From Anseranas semipalmata (lineage: Eukaryota; Chordata; Aves; Anseriformes; Anseranatidae): a DNA stretch of 64,000 nucleotides. A program made the translations under genes and the position numbers. The notes beneath the pieces were generated by a model, which had not been told where the DNA came from, did no database searches, and was given only the letters and a program-made list of their open reading frames with translations. Where the stretch lies: assembly GCA_013399115.1 (NCBI GenBank), contig VXAA01004384.1:415035-479034 (forward strand), written 5' to 3'. Shown here one piece after another: positions 50,601 through 63,070 of this stretch. Position 1 is the stretch's first letter. The number at the start of each line of letters is the position of its first letter.

Positions 50601-53600
50601 GTAAGGACCGTCACACATCTGCCACAAACTCAAGATTTATTTCTTCCTTTTGGTTGTGCTGTTATAGAACAGAAGTACTTGCATCCCTAGAACGACTCTG
50701 AAAGCCTTTCCATCCCCCCCCTTTTTTTTTCCTGAAGATGAGAATATACACAACTGACTAAAAAGCAATGTTATTTTACAGATACTGTACTGCTAAACTA
50801 GGATGATGACCTAAAGACCACAGAAGATGGAAATATTCCACAAAGGCAGTAAAATAATTGTTCTCAATTAGCAATAAATATAACACTTTCTTTTTGCTCA
50901 CACATGCTTTGAAGACATTACTGCAAAATTGCTTCCCCCTCTGCCCTCTTCATGTCAGCTGTTGATTAAGTCTACATTGGTCCATGGAAAAGAAAAACAG
51001 GAGGTGGTACTGCGAAAGAAAGAACATACACTGTCTAGAGGTCATATATTTATAAGATTAGCTATGTCTGAGCTACCTAATAACCTTACAGGCTTTTAGG
51101 TGATCAAGTTGCAAAAATGCCCAAAAGTATTTTTATCCTTCCCAACTTGCATTTGCCTTTGAGGCTACATGTGCTTTCTGAAGACTGACCTGGCTGAACA
51201 CTCCCTGCCTCACCCCCAGAAAGCCCCCCACACCAGGCACTGCATTAGCCTACAGACGTCCTCAGGAAACGAGGGAGGCTGAAGCCCTCCTCTTCCCACA
51301 CTCGCTAGCGCTGCTTGGTACAATTTGAGTTTCCAGACATATGATAAATTAATAACCTCAGGGTTGCAAGTATTTCCCCTGCCCAATGCACAAAGCTGCT
51401 GCCCTGAATTAAAGATGAGCATCAAGAGAGTGGATAAGCTTATGACGACCTGGTTACTTTACGACTTAACTTACGGGAAATACATGCCTCCTCACAGACT
51501 GGATTTCCAAGTCAATTTCGGGCCAGTTTCTTTACGTAAGCTCCAGTTTTCAAATTATTCAGCAGCTCGGTCCTGAAACTGTCAATCACTTGACATTTTG
51601 GGTAATACAATCCATCCTGGTCTACGTTTCCATGAAAGATGAGGCTAGAGATGCCAAGCTGCTCGCAGCCTACGAGTCCAGCAATCTCACCTGGCAGAGC
51701 CCAGGTCCCACTGCCTTCCGGCTGCTCAAAACCAGCGCCACCCACAGAAGCCATCACCTGATGAAATGTTTGGTTACAACAGATACTGTTTCAAAAGAGA
51801 AAGCCTTACCAGCACAGTACTTTCATTACAGCAGATGCAAAACTGAAACAGCTGTTGCTGTTGCTAAAAGGATTATGAGATCCAATACACCTAGCGGTGT
51901 AAAGGAACCAGATATTTACAATTAAGTTCTCTCACAGCTCTACAAAGGTATCACAGATCCTCTGCCAGCACAAGCTCGATCACGTTTTCCAGGCAGCCAT
52001 GCTTGCAGTACCGCAGGCACAGGGCACGCGCTGCCTCTACAGCTTCCTGCGCTACGGGCACCACCACCACCACGGCCCAGCTCCTGGCAAACGGAGTGGA
52101 AGCAGGGCAACAGCCCAAGCACACAACTGTCTGGAGGCACCTGCAGCCACTTGGTGAGGGACGTGGCTAGAGCAAGCACCACCTCTGCAGCCATCCCCGC
52201 TCCATCCAGTCAGCAGACAGCAAGCCCTCACCACGTTTAGCCAGGAGAGGTTGAGGTACCCCGGTTAAATCAAGCTAGCTTTGCTCTTCTGAGCCAAGTG
52301 ACCAAGCCAAAAGGCTTATGAGGACAGGGAACAAAATAAATCATCCTTGTCTGAAATCTTTAACCGAGACACACATCCCAGAAGGCACCACGCTCGCTGC
52401 AAGAGCCCAGTGCTCACACAACGTGCTCCCGAGATTAGTTGCCTGGTCTCGATAAAAAGGCTCAGACAGAACAAAACAGGGAAACATTACCAAAGCGACA
52501 AGTTCTCACTGCTGAGGAAGAAAGCCTGGTTTTCAACAACGGATCAAGATTAACAAACCACCGCACCACTTCCTTGAGCCCGAAGCCTGCAGTAAACTTC
52601 CTAGACATAAATTAGCAATGACAGCTCAGCTCGGTGAGCGCGCGTCCATCCAGAACAGCCACTACCCTGCCTCTGAGCAGGCAGCGGACACGGTCCCAGG
52701 CCAGGTGAAAGCAGACACGGCTGCCTGCAGCCAGGAAGGCTGCCATCCTAAAGAGCAGCAGGCTCTGGCAGTCAGTCCAACCTTTTAGGTCACCACCAGG
52801 TCTACGGACGTCGCAAGCTTTGCTCAACGAGGATGGGACGGCTCCATGCGCGAGCAAGGCGATGCACAGCCAAATTATCTTCACGTACTTGCGGCTTCTC
52901 AGACCAAAGCCAGAAAACACTTTCAAAGGAACTGCTGCAGCCCTGCCCTTCCCCTCGCTGTTTCCTACTCCAGCCTGGCAGTCAGCAGCCTCCGCTTGGG
53001 AGCTCCTAGAGCGGGACCCCTCGGTTAGCTCCCGTATCTTCCCAGGTTCACTAGACACTGAGGGTTGGCCTACGCGGGGAGTCGTGTGAGCACACTCCCT
53101 CCAAAACAGCAGTTACATCTAGTTAATTACACACTGAAATTACATCTATAGAAAATCTTCATTTACAATGCTGGTTTTGTAATTATGTAAAATGTTTGTT
53201 TCTCCTACAAGACCAGCTCTTACAACGGCAAGCTGCTTTTACCCTCCTGGAGGGTGTGCAGATGGAGAAACAAGGGTGTCTGTACTGTCCCGAGCCCATA
53301 GGGATACACTGGGAAGACAACATCCTCAATATTAAACAAACAAATACATCAGCTTATCACCCGTGTGCCAAGCACTTTGGTGGTGAGCAAGCATACAGCC
53401 TCTCCAGATTGTATCTGCTCTGATAACATACTGTAAAACATCTAAAAGTGACTTTGAAGATGTATGTATACAAGGATATGCAGTATGTTCAGCTCAGCTT
53501 CTCCCTTTCAAGCCTTCTCCAAGAAAAACATGACTTAAAAGAATGCTGAAGTGGTAAGACGAGTCAGGATACGTGCAAGGAAAGGACAGCTCAGTTTCAT

Positions 53601-56440
53601 TTAATAAACTAAAGCCTCTACTACTGCAGTCAAATTCCAAGCACGCATCTACATACACACACATGCAGAAGCAGCTCAGAATTGCTTTGTACTAAAGGAA
53701 GTTGAGCCTCACGTATTCACAACGCATGGCAGAAGTCCATGTTCTCAGTTTCACACCAACTTCTACTCTATTTTCAATAATAAAACGTAGAACAAGATGC
53801 CATTCCAGCCCCCAACAGTGAGAATAAAGAAAAAATGGTTAATTCATAAATAGCAAGGTACTTGTTGCCAAGTCCTCACGAAGCAAGCACCTGTACAAAG
53901 ATGGGTAGAAGCTAAGAAGCTGTGTAAATATCAATACTTTGTCCATACTTTAACAGAGTCAGCATGCTTGTGAGAAACAGGTGGTTGGTTTTCCCCAAGT
54001 CTGTTAACTCAGCTCTTTTTCACATGCTCAAACTTTTATTTCTAAAGGTGGGTTGCCTTGGAAAAGGTGATCAAAGCTGTGAGTATCAAGAAGCAGGAAG
54101 AGGCTTTTATCTCCTCCCCTTAAGAATTTCCAAACTGTAAAATGCTCAAGAAACAAGGATTATGTACACTTTCATGTGGTAAACAAAATGTTTTACATTG
54201 TTTTCTCCCAAACGTGCAGAACTTGTATCTAGAAAGGGACAGCCGAAAAAAATTGGCTGTTTGACATGCAAACCACACATCAGTCTTCCTCACTTGCCTC
54301 CAAAAATCCAAGTTCTAAATTCCCCAAACTGTAACCTTAAGGTGGAAGCAACCCATTGCCAGGCCCATGTAACAGGCCTGTGGATAACACACAGACCTAC
54401 GAAAAAACCGATACAAACTTTTTGCGATGAAAGCTCTTCTCGCTTGGTAACAGGTACTGAAAGCAAACAAACCATTCTGAAGGACCTGCAATGGTTACAA
54501 ACAAAGCCATAAATATCCAGCACAGAGATCCTTACTCAAGGTAAGAAATATTCTCTACCTTTTCGGAGCAAATAATACCTAAGTTAATGACGTGCAACTT
54601 GCTTGGACAAACTGACAGTTGCTTGATCCAGTTTTAACTATGGAACATTAAGGGATTTGGAACTTCCCAAAGGTTTTCTGTTCTTTGTTTTCTGTCACGT
54701 CAAAGTGGGGGGGAGGAGGGAGAAAAAATTCCTGTCCAGCTACCTCATATCTTTTTTTTTTTTTGCCTGATTCTTAGTGAAACAAGGTTTATGCAACTCC
54801 ATTATCCATGCATTAGTTCTTCCCTATTAACTCCTGAACCCTTTGTTCGATTTCAAACATTTCGCAGAGGAACAGAAGTCTCAAAGATAATTAAGTTCTG
54901 ATCACTGTTCCCTGTCTTAAACATGGAGATACTAAAAACTACAAGTGAGAAAGGTAAGACAGAGATATGAAATGGTTCCCATTTCAGAAACAATTAATAG
55001 ACTCGATTTTAAAGCAAATCCCTAGAGGTTCCACAGTGTTTGGGGGAATTATCAGAAGTGCTTGCTTCCTTAGGCACCTCCCGACACTACTACCATCAGT
55101 GCCGTTCAGGGCAGGTCCTGGGCTTGATGAACTTCTGATTTGATTCATTATGACCAAGTACATTCCCAAAAGTTTCCCATCTCTGCCCAGGAAGAAGGCA
55201 GACATTCTGCTAGCAGCAGCAATCTAGAGACTCGAGATCACAGCTCTGGATGAGGCACAGAGCTTGTACCGTGTCTTTCCCAGTCAAAGTGCAAAATTAC
55301 AAAGGGGTAGGAGCAGAAGAACCACCTCTGAGAATAACAAATACAAATTTTAGAGAAAGTCTACATCATTATTTCTGTGCCTCACAGAACCGTTTGCTGT
55401 TTTCAGCGCGCGGAAGACTTGTGTTAAAACCGAAGGACAGCAATCTGGTCTGGTGAGGAAGGGGCTGCGGGTGGCAGTGGCACTTCGCAGGTCCTCGCTA
55501 AGAACTAGGCCACGCCAAAATAACTGCTACCAGGGACGTCGGCTGAAAGGTGCGGCAGGGAGACTGTGTACAAATGAGACTCGAAAAGTGAGTTTGTGAG
55601 AAACTTGGAAATAAAATTAAGTTTCCAGGGTAGTTCCCTGAGGATAAAGAAGCAATTCTGCTCCTAGAAACCAGTTACACAGCAGCACAAGGAAACCCAT
55701 TCCAATTAGTCCCTTCCCACCATCCCAGCTGCCACCGAGGCACATTTGCATGCAGCACTGACCTTTAGGTTCACTAAGTCAACTCCCTCCAGGTTCCTGC
55801 AGGACAAGAGCACGCTACATATTCCTGGGGAAACACTTCTTCTTTCCTGTTTTACATCAGGTATTTAAGCATGTTTTGAAGTCCTCTGGACACAATTCCA
55901 ATCCTTTGTTCTACCTCTTCTGCCACTTCAGTTCCCAAGGATGTAGCTGCACAAACATTTTCTCCAGAAGCAAAGTTGTGAGCCTACGTCATCTCAGTAG
56001 TGCCAGTACAACTCTCTGCGGGGCAATACCACAGACCAGTCCATGGAACTAGTCCAGGCTTAAAACCAAAAATCTTTCCCAAAAGCTGGGTTGTAAGGGA
56101 AGACCAGGATGGTTTAATTTACAGAGAAGTCACAGAAACACTTGAATAGATGGAGAAACCAGGTGGGAGAGAACTCCTTAAAGCGTGGGGGGGTTCTTTT
56201 GGAGGGCAGGCACTGGAGACGAGTATCCTCAAACCACATCCTAACAATTGGCTGCAAGAAAACAGCCTGTTCCACTGTGATTCTCCTTGCTAAGGGCAGA
56301 GAAGAGAAACACTTTTCCAAAGGACACTCGGGCGGTGCAGACAATCAGAAGAAAATAGCTTCACGTTCCCTGCAAGTATCCCAAGAGTTGCAAAACAAGA
56401 CCCTCTGAAGTACTTGGACACCAAGTTTGGTATCACCCTC

Positions 56441-56492
56441 AAGAAACAAACAAAAAAACAACAACAACAACAACCAAACAATTTGGGGGGGT

Positions 56493-56523
<31 letters not shown>
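56441..56523. repeat. Composite simple repeat: CAAA/CAA tract, G7, then T30
   Basis: An A/C tract with (CAA)n at about 56459-56474 is followed by a G7 run and then 30 consecutive T at 56494-56523, the longest homopolymer in the window. Confidence 0.94.
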
Positions 56524-56527
<4 letters not shown>

Positions 56528-57125
56528 GCAATGCTTGACTTCAGTTAGCCAACGTGAATTAACTGCTTAGGCCACAGTATGACAGTATATTAAGTGCAGG
56601 AGCAGGGTTTCGGTGCCAGATCAAAAACATCATGGCTCCACAATGCAATACACGGATCCAGTATAAACTGCTGCCATAGCTTTGCAGATGTTTCTTCAAA
56701 CAAGAGTGCCAGCGTAGCTGATTCATCCCCCGCCCTCTCACACCACCCCCTCAAGTTGTGACAGCTTCGCCTTGGATGGAAGGAGCGAGGCACGCACGTG
56801 GGAAACCTGGCTAGGAGCTCACCCGGACAAAAAATCGCCTCCGAACCAAAGCAATGCCCCGACCTGCTTCACCGCGCCGAGCTGCACGAGCCCAGCCAAG
56901 GAAGCAACGCGAGGACAGTAACAAGTGCCCGCCAGCAGGCGCTGCTTAAATGACACCGCTGCCACAAGAACAGCCCCAGAGACCGTCTCACTTGGCTGGT
57001 TCAACGTTGCTCAGATGTTGACAACTTAACTCTGTAATGACAAGCTCTGTGCTAAATGCGGAATCAGCCGCTCGCGCCACGCTGACTTCACGCTTGGCCA
57101 AGCATCGTCCGTCCCCCTCCTCTCG

Positions 57126-57133
57126 TATAAAAG
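57126..57133 (+). promoter_or_regulatory. TATA-box-like motif in CpG-rich intronic patch
   Basis: TATAAAAG follows a pyrimidine-rich stretch in a CpG-rich part of intron 1. About 58 bases downstream is an ATG in strong Kozak context. It lies antisense to MTA1. Promoter activity is speculative. Confidence 0.25.
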
Positions 57134-60100
57134 CATAAAGTCCCCAAATTAACTGGAGCGCATCATGCGCACTTTATCAGCACCACCACCATGGGCCACG
57201 ACCGACACAGATCACAGCTGGCAATCTGGCAGCGCAGGACCAGAACTGTGAAAGCACAGGCACCATCAAGACTGAGCAGCTTGCAAGTAACACGGGTAAG
57301 AGACAGGAGAAGCCTGAATTTTCCTCTTTCGCTTGCAAACTCACTTTAAAGCTGCCAACTACACCTCTCCTTACTACAGTTAACCTCGTTACATCAATGA
57401 CAATAAAAATTATCTCAAGAACACTCCTCCTGCTTAAAGATGGTCCAGCAAAAGAGTTGCACAGTCAGCCTGCTTGCATGCTTGTTTCTGGGCTGGGCTA
57501 CGCAGCCAAAAGCTTCGCAGGTCCTGCACAGGTCGTCCTCCCGGAGGTGATTTGTTCTGCCGCCTCCCTCGCGTCAGCGTAGGAAACATGGGGTTAGTTA
57601 GGAACCATGCACCAAAAGTAAGTGTTAAACCTGCACGAGGCCATGAGGAAAACCTCATTCTTCAAGACTGGAGCTTCCCCTTACAGTACTGTAGGGCTAA
57701 CAAACCGAGGGAGTCTTCACGTTTGTCACAAGGCACTGCTCGCTCTGACGTCCCACAGGCAATGCAGATCTGTGCAAAGGACAATTCCCTGCGCTGGCAC
57801 TAAAAGGAGATATGGATCAGAAGCTTTGCTCGAGGGGACTCCTCCGTTCGGTCAGGCCCAGGTCTCACCCAGCCTTCAGAGTTCATATGTAAATAGAATT
57901 TCAGCTTGACCTCCATGAAAAATGTTAAGTTTTTTTGTGAGGCAAACTAAGTAAATGAGAAGCAATGAGGCTATTCTCTGTCCCGGCTGAACTCTTCACT
58001 GAGATATGAGTGGTTTCGATGCATCTTCAGGCAGCAAATCGAGTTCGATCCATTAAGTACGTTCCCCCAAAAGACTGGTGTGTAAGGTGCAGGAGCCACA
58101 CAGAGGAGAAGACGTGGCATCTCCTGAAGCTTCTGAAAAGGGCACTTTTTCCTTAAGTTCATCTTAGGCTCTACTGTCTATTTAAACAAAATTGGTGAAA
58201 TACAGAAAGAAAAAGGTTGCCAGAAATATTCACAGAGTAAATTTTGTCATGCTTGAATATCCAGTACCAATTTTGAGGTTCTTGCAATGTATTAATCTCC
58301 TGAAACTGCCATATCACATATCCTACTGGACAACAAGAAGAACTTCCTATCTGCAATTGGGAATAAATTAAATTATTCATCTAAGCACAAGGGTTTGACC
58401 CCCTTTGAACCATGGCATAACAAAGTTCCTTCTAAAATAAGTTTGTTGTGTTTTTTTTTTTTTTCAATGTGAAAAATTCCTCGACGTCTTTCCCTACTGA
58501 AATGCTTTCTTATGCATTAAACAATTACAGCGGAAACTCATTAGTTCTTGTTAACAACAGACAGTCCAACAGACCAAATTTGGTTTTAAAAGTTGAAGAG
58601 GAGAGGAGGAATCAAACGGGACTTTAAAACATGCTTTGAAGCAGGGCTTCTTTGTATATTGGGGCTACAGCAGGGACCTCTGACATGCTGAAGACCTGGA
58701 ACTGTAGTATCTTACAAAAGCATCTTTCCCGACTGAACTCCACTGGAAACTCAGGCAAGACAAAAGGCTCGCTCAGCTACCTATTTGGGGATGTAAAAGA
58801 ATAATGATTTTGCACAGAAATAAGATGCAGAGTAAAATCTTGGTGCAGAAGTGACACTGACTTAACAGGTCACTTGTCAGAAGACAAGCAGAACCAAACG
58901 GAGGTGACGTCCAACAGCTTATATCCGCTTTCCAGCGACCCCAAACTACTCAGTAGTAGTTTAGAAGTTGAATTAAAAACAGTAACAACCACCACCCTAT
59001 TCTATTCTCGTCTATTCTCGCGGCAGAAGCCACCCGCGTGCTGGAAGGAAGACGGCGGAGCACAAGAAGGTGAATTTTTGTGCAGCTAGGGACAACTAAC
59101 GGAAAAGGTGAAGAAACCCGTTGGCTGGCTGTTGCTGAAACGTGATGAGGTGGAAGCTGGCCTATATTTATTAGGACCACTGACCACAGAAACCTATTAG
59201 TAAGTTGCAAGAACAAACTCATTTTTATTGTCTTTACTAGTTATTCAACACCTCTCTCCACTAAACCAGCTCTCAGCTCAAGTTACCTTCAAATACTCAA
59301 CTTCAGCTCAAAGTTGTCTAAGTACAAAAAGAAAAAAAGAAGATAGCTCACCTTCTGATAAGGAATATAGAACCAACCTTTTATACTCATGGAGTGGCGC
59401 TCCCATGAACCCCTCCTGCGACCCAAAATGTATACACACTGATAACAAAGAAAGGGGACAGGGGAGGGTTTACATGTGCCCCTGTGGTTAAATTATCTGA
59501 ATTTCATGCTTCATGTACAAGTTTTCTTAACAGCTCTGTACCTCAGTTCTTTACCAGGAAAAGCACAGAAAATTATTACTGACATCATTATGATGCCAAG
59601 AGGACAAATTCAGTCATCTGCTAGCAGCTCTTGGGCAGTACTACAGATGCCAGGAGCCACGAGAAGAGTTTGGATTCCAGGCTGCGGTATGTAACTGGAT
59701 GGGGGCAGGCCAAACCTGGTCCCCAGCGATGCATTAATAACACCCTCAGTAACAGAGAGATGACGTCGTGCCGCCATTCCCAACAACTTTGGGGATGGTT
59801 ACGCTGAAATGGGAAGTACGCCCGCAGCACACACAGGCACACCAACCCCGGGTCTAATCCTGCCAGCCTGGGGAGCAACACCAGCTATGTTGTGGAGCTG
59901 CATCTCCAGCATGCTGGAATAAAGCTACTGGGAATCCTAGTGCCCAGGCCAGGCACTGCGGGGTCAGAACGCCACTTACCTTCAGCGTGTTGCATACAGC
60001 CAGCACATATGTGCCTGACTGACCTATGATCATAAACACACCTTAAATGTACTATAAACTCAAAAGCAGTGATAATTTTGTAGCCTAGCACACTCCAAGC

Positions 60101-61779
60101 AAGAGGGTGACTCTCAAGTCAAGAATATATAAAAAGCTTTTCATCTAAAAGCGTAACTCGACGTTTGCCTCAGCAAGTGTTGGCTTCGCTAGTTCTTCTT
60201 CCATCCTTCCTCTCCCTTCTTTCCCCGTCCCCTTGTTCCCAGCCCTCCCACCGAGCCCATTCAGCTGTTCACACGGGCCCACGGGGAACCAGATCGGGTG
60301 GCTGATACAGATTAAAAATAATCCCGGAAAAACACAAACTGTGAGGAGGAGGAAAGGTGGAAGGATTCAAGTTCCTCAAATCAGCGCAAGATGGAAATGC
60401 AAAAAATTGTCGTTTCACCGCATCAAGGGAATGCCACCGGGGCACAAACCTGCAGTGGGGCTCAATCAATTACAGCCATTAACAAAATGCTCACGCTGCA
60501 GTTAAGCTCACCCCAAGAAGGTCCAGACAAACAGCGTTGGGAAGCCTCTTGGTACCGAGAGGACCTGCTCTCTTCCAGGCAGCTGACACAGCACTCTCCT
60601 GAAAGGGGAGGCCAGCGCTGGCCAGAACAATGAACATCTCTCTCCTACATGCATTTTTTCATCAGAGGCCCCAAATTCCAGCCCAGAGGTCCCAAGTTTC
60701 TTAGCTCTGGCGTTTACCCAGCGCTCCCATGCGGCCTGTGATCATGCAGACACAGCCAGTGCGCTCCATGAGGCAGCGGGCCAGTCCACCACCACTCCTT
60801 CCAAGCAGGAGCAGCCCACTCTCATCACACTACCATTCACTCCGTGGCCGCACGGCAGCTGTTAAGAAAACCTTCACCTCTGCTATGCTGGAGGCACACG
60901 GTTCCAGGAGCTCCTTCTGGACAATGAGTAAGGTCCCACACTTCAGTTTGCAATTTGATAACCCAACGTCTTCTTCGCACATTTAAAAAGTTCCACGGCC
61001 CCCATAAGTGGCGTTAACTTACAAGAGCCCAATTTGTATTGACGCTGACCCCCTGCCCCACCAGAGACACACCAGGAGGAACTCAGCAGAACCCAGAAAA
61101 CCACTTGCTTTCTCTAGATGCCACCCATCAACTTACCCAGAGTCTTACAACCGCTGCAGCAGCAGCCCTATGCTGAGAATGAGACCCGCGTGCCACCCTT
61201 GGTGCCCCAGCGCAGGCTGCTCAGCCCCGCTATAAAGGAGCCGCTGTACGTCGAGGCTAAAAGACAGCACGGCACGCCAAGTCCCGTGGAACAGCTGTCA
61301 ACTCTGTGCTTAAAGTCAGCCTCTACCAGAAGTGCGATGCACCTATTGGGTTATGAAAATAGGAAGCCAGTGTTTCGCGATCTGGCCAGAAGCGATCGCC
61401 ACATACTCCTAGGAGTATTATTGATCTACGACAAACAAGCTGCTTTTGGCAGCTGTTAGGTCTGGAGCTCGCGCACACAGTTCGGTAACCACAAGGGTAA
61501 CAACAGATTATCTGTTGAATGTTTTCCTTCCAATGGGAAGTGTACGAAACGACTACACACAAATCCCATTCAGGATTTAATCCTGCCCTGGAGTTCACAC
61601 ACAGCTTCGGTGCGTATAACCATTAACGGGAGCCACCAGCATCAGAGGTCAGAAACAATCCAATAACACAAACTCCTCTGGCTCACGCTGACCAGAGCCG
61701 TCGTACAGAAGCAGCTGCATCTGTGCATGTGCTGATCTTGGTCATATGTCAAACCAAGACCGCATCCATATGTACAACA

Positions 61780-63070
61780 CCGGGGCGCAGTAACCCTGGC
61801 CACCAGCCAGCTGCCTCGCCCTCCGCCCAGGAAGGTTACAGAGCAAATCCTGGACACCATTTCCAAGCACGTGAGGGTGACCGAGACCTGCCAAAACGGA
61901 CATACCAAAGACAAATCGTGCCCGACTAATCTGCCTCCTCTCTGCGATGCGATGACTGGCTCTGTGGCTAAAGGGGGAGCAGGGGTGTCGTAGGGGACTC
62001 GTGTCAGAGGCCCTGCCAGCCGCCCACGGGATCCTTCGAACCGGAGCGCTGGGATACAGGCCGGGGAACCGGACAGCAAGGTGGGAGGAAGACTGGCTGG
62101 AGCTCCAGGCTGAGAGGATTGGGACCAGCAGCCCACCCCTCACCTGGCTGCCTGCTACTGACGGCATCCCTCAGCACCAACACGGGGCTGAGCCTGCTTG
62201 GAAGTTTTGCAATGACCTGGATTGGGACTGGAATGCACTCTGAAAGTTTGGGGAACTGGGAAAAGCATGCCACATACTGGAGGGCAGGGCTGCTATTCCG
62301 AGGAACTTCAACAAGCCAGGAAATGGGTTGACAAGAACCTCAGGAAGTTCAATTAAGGCTAAGCAAAGTCCTGCATCTGGGATGGGATAACTCCCTGCAG
62401 CGGTACAGGCTGACTACAGAGCGTCTCTGTAGAAAAACACCTGGAAAAACAACAAACTGCCCAAGAGCCAACACGCACCCTTGCAGCAAAGGCGGCCAAC
62501 GTCACCCCGCGCTGCAGCAGCACGGGCGCAGCCAGCGGGGCGAGGGGATGGGTCCTGCCCCGCTGCTCAGCGCTGGCAAGGCCGCCTGCAGGGCCGGGTC
62601 CGGCATGGGCTCCCCAGCACAAGGACGGTGACACACGGGAGCGAGTCCGGCAGAAGCCACCGAGGTGGGCAGCGCTGGACGCGGGTCGAATGCAGAGAGG
62701 CGGGTTGGTTCAGAAGGAGACAGCTCAGCGGAGATGTCACCGCTGTTACAGCTACTGAATGGGAGGTGCAGAGCTGGCAGGGCCAGGCTCTTCTCAGAGA
62801 TGCACGGGGAGAGGGTGAGGGACGAGGGACACCAGCTGGAATTCGAAGAAGTTTCTCCTTGCGCCTGGCTGGGTTTATTTGCCCTAAGTGTGGTCAAGCG
62901 CTGGGCAGGGCCTGACTAAAGGATGCCAGCCCAGCATCACTGTCCTTCGAGATGCCCAGAACAGGGCTGGGCAGACCCCGAGTGCCCTGCTCTAACGGGA
63001 CGGCTTGCAGCAGCAGGTGGCCCAGCGATCCGCTGAGGTCCCTTCCCACCACCCCTGTGAATCAACAGGG
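61780..63070 (+). mobile_element. CR1 non-LTR retrotransposon remnant, about 1.3 kb, antisense to MTA1
   Basis: The plus strand follows the 3' part of avian CR1 pol in order. Near 61826 there is a caggaaggttacagagcaaat block, and near 61911 an acaaatcgtgcccgactaat block. Near 62166 there is catccctcag, then gcaatgacctgga at about 62209 and aacctcaggaagttcaa at about 62335. After gtcctgcatctggg come gcggtacaggctg and gccaacg, then ggctccccagcacaag near 62608. The end reads tgaggtcccttccca near 63034. Stops and small indels break every frame, so it is inactive. Reverse-transcriptase-derived short open frames here are its relics. Recognition is from remembered CR1 consensus, and the ends are approximate. 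Confidence 0.88.

Noticed and set aside
52612..53058. 148-codon open frame on the minus strand in a CpG-rich patch
   Set aside because: Composition explains the stop-free run; no family resemblance, and it does not match any MTA1 exon.
61642..62915. Open frames of 130-164 codons on both strands (for example 61642-62136 minus and 62481-62915 plus)
   Set aside because: Largely covered by the decayed CR1 element at 61780-63070, so they are relics or shadows of retrotransposon sequence.
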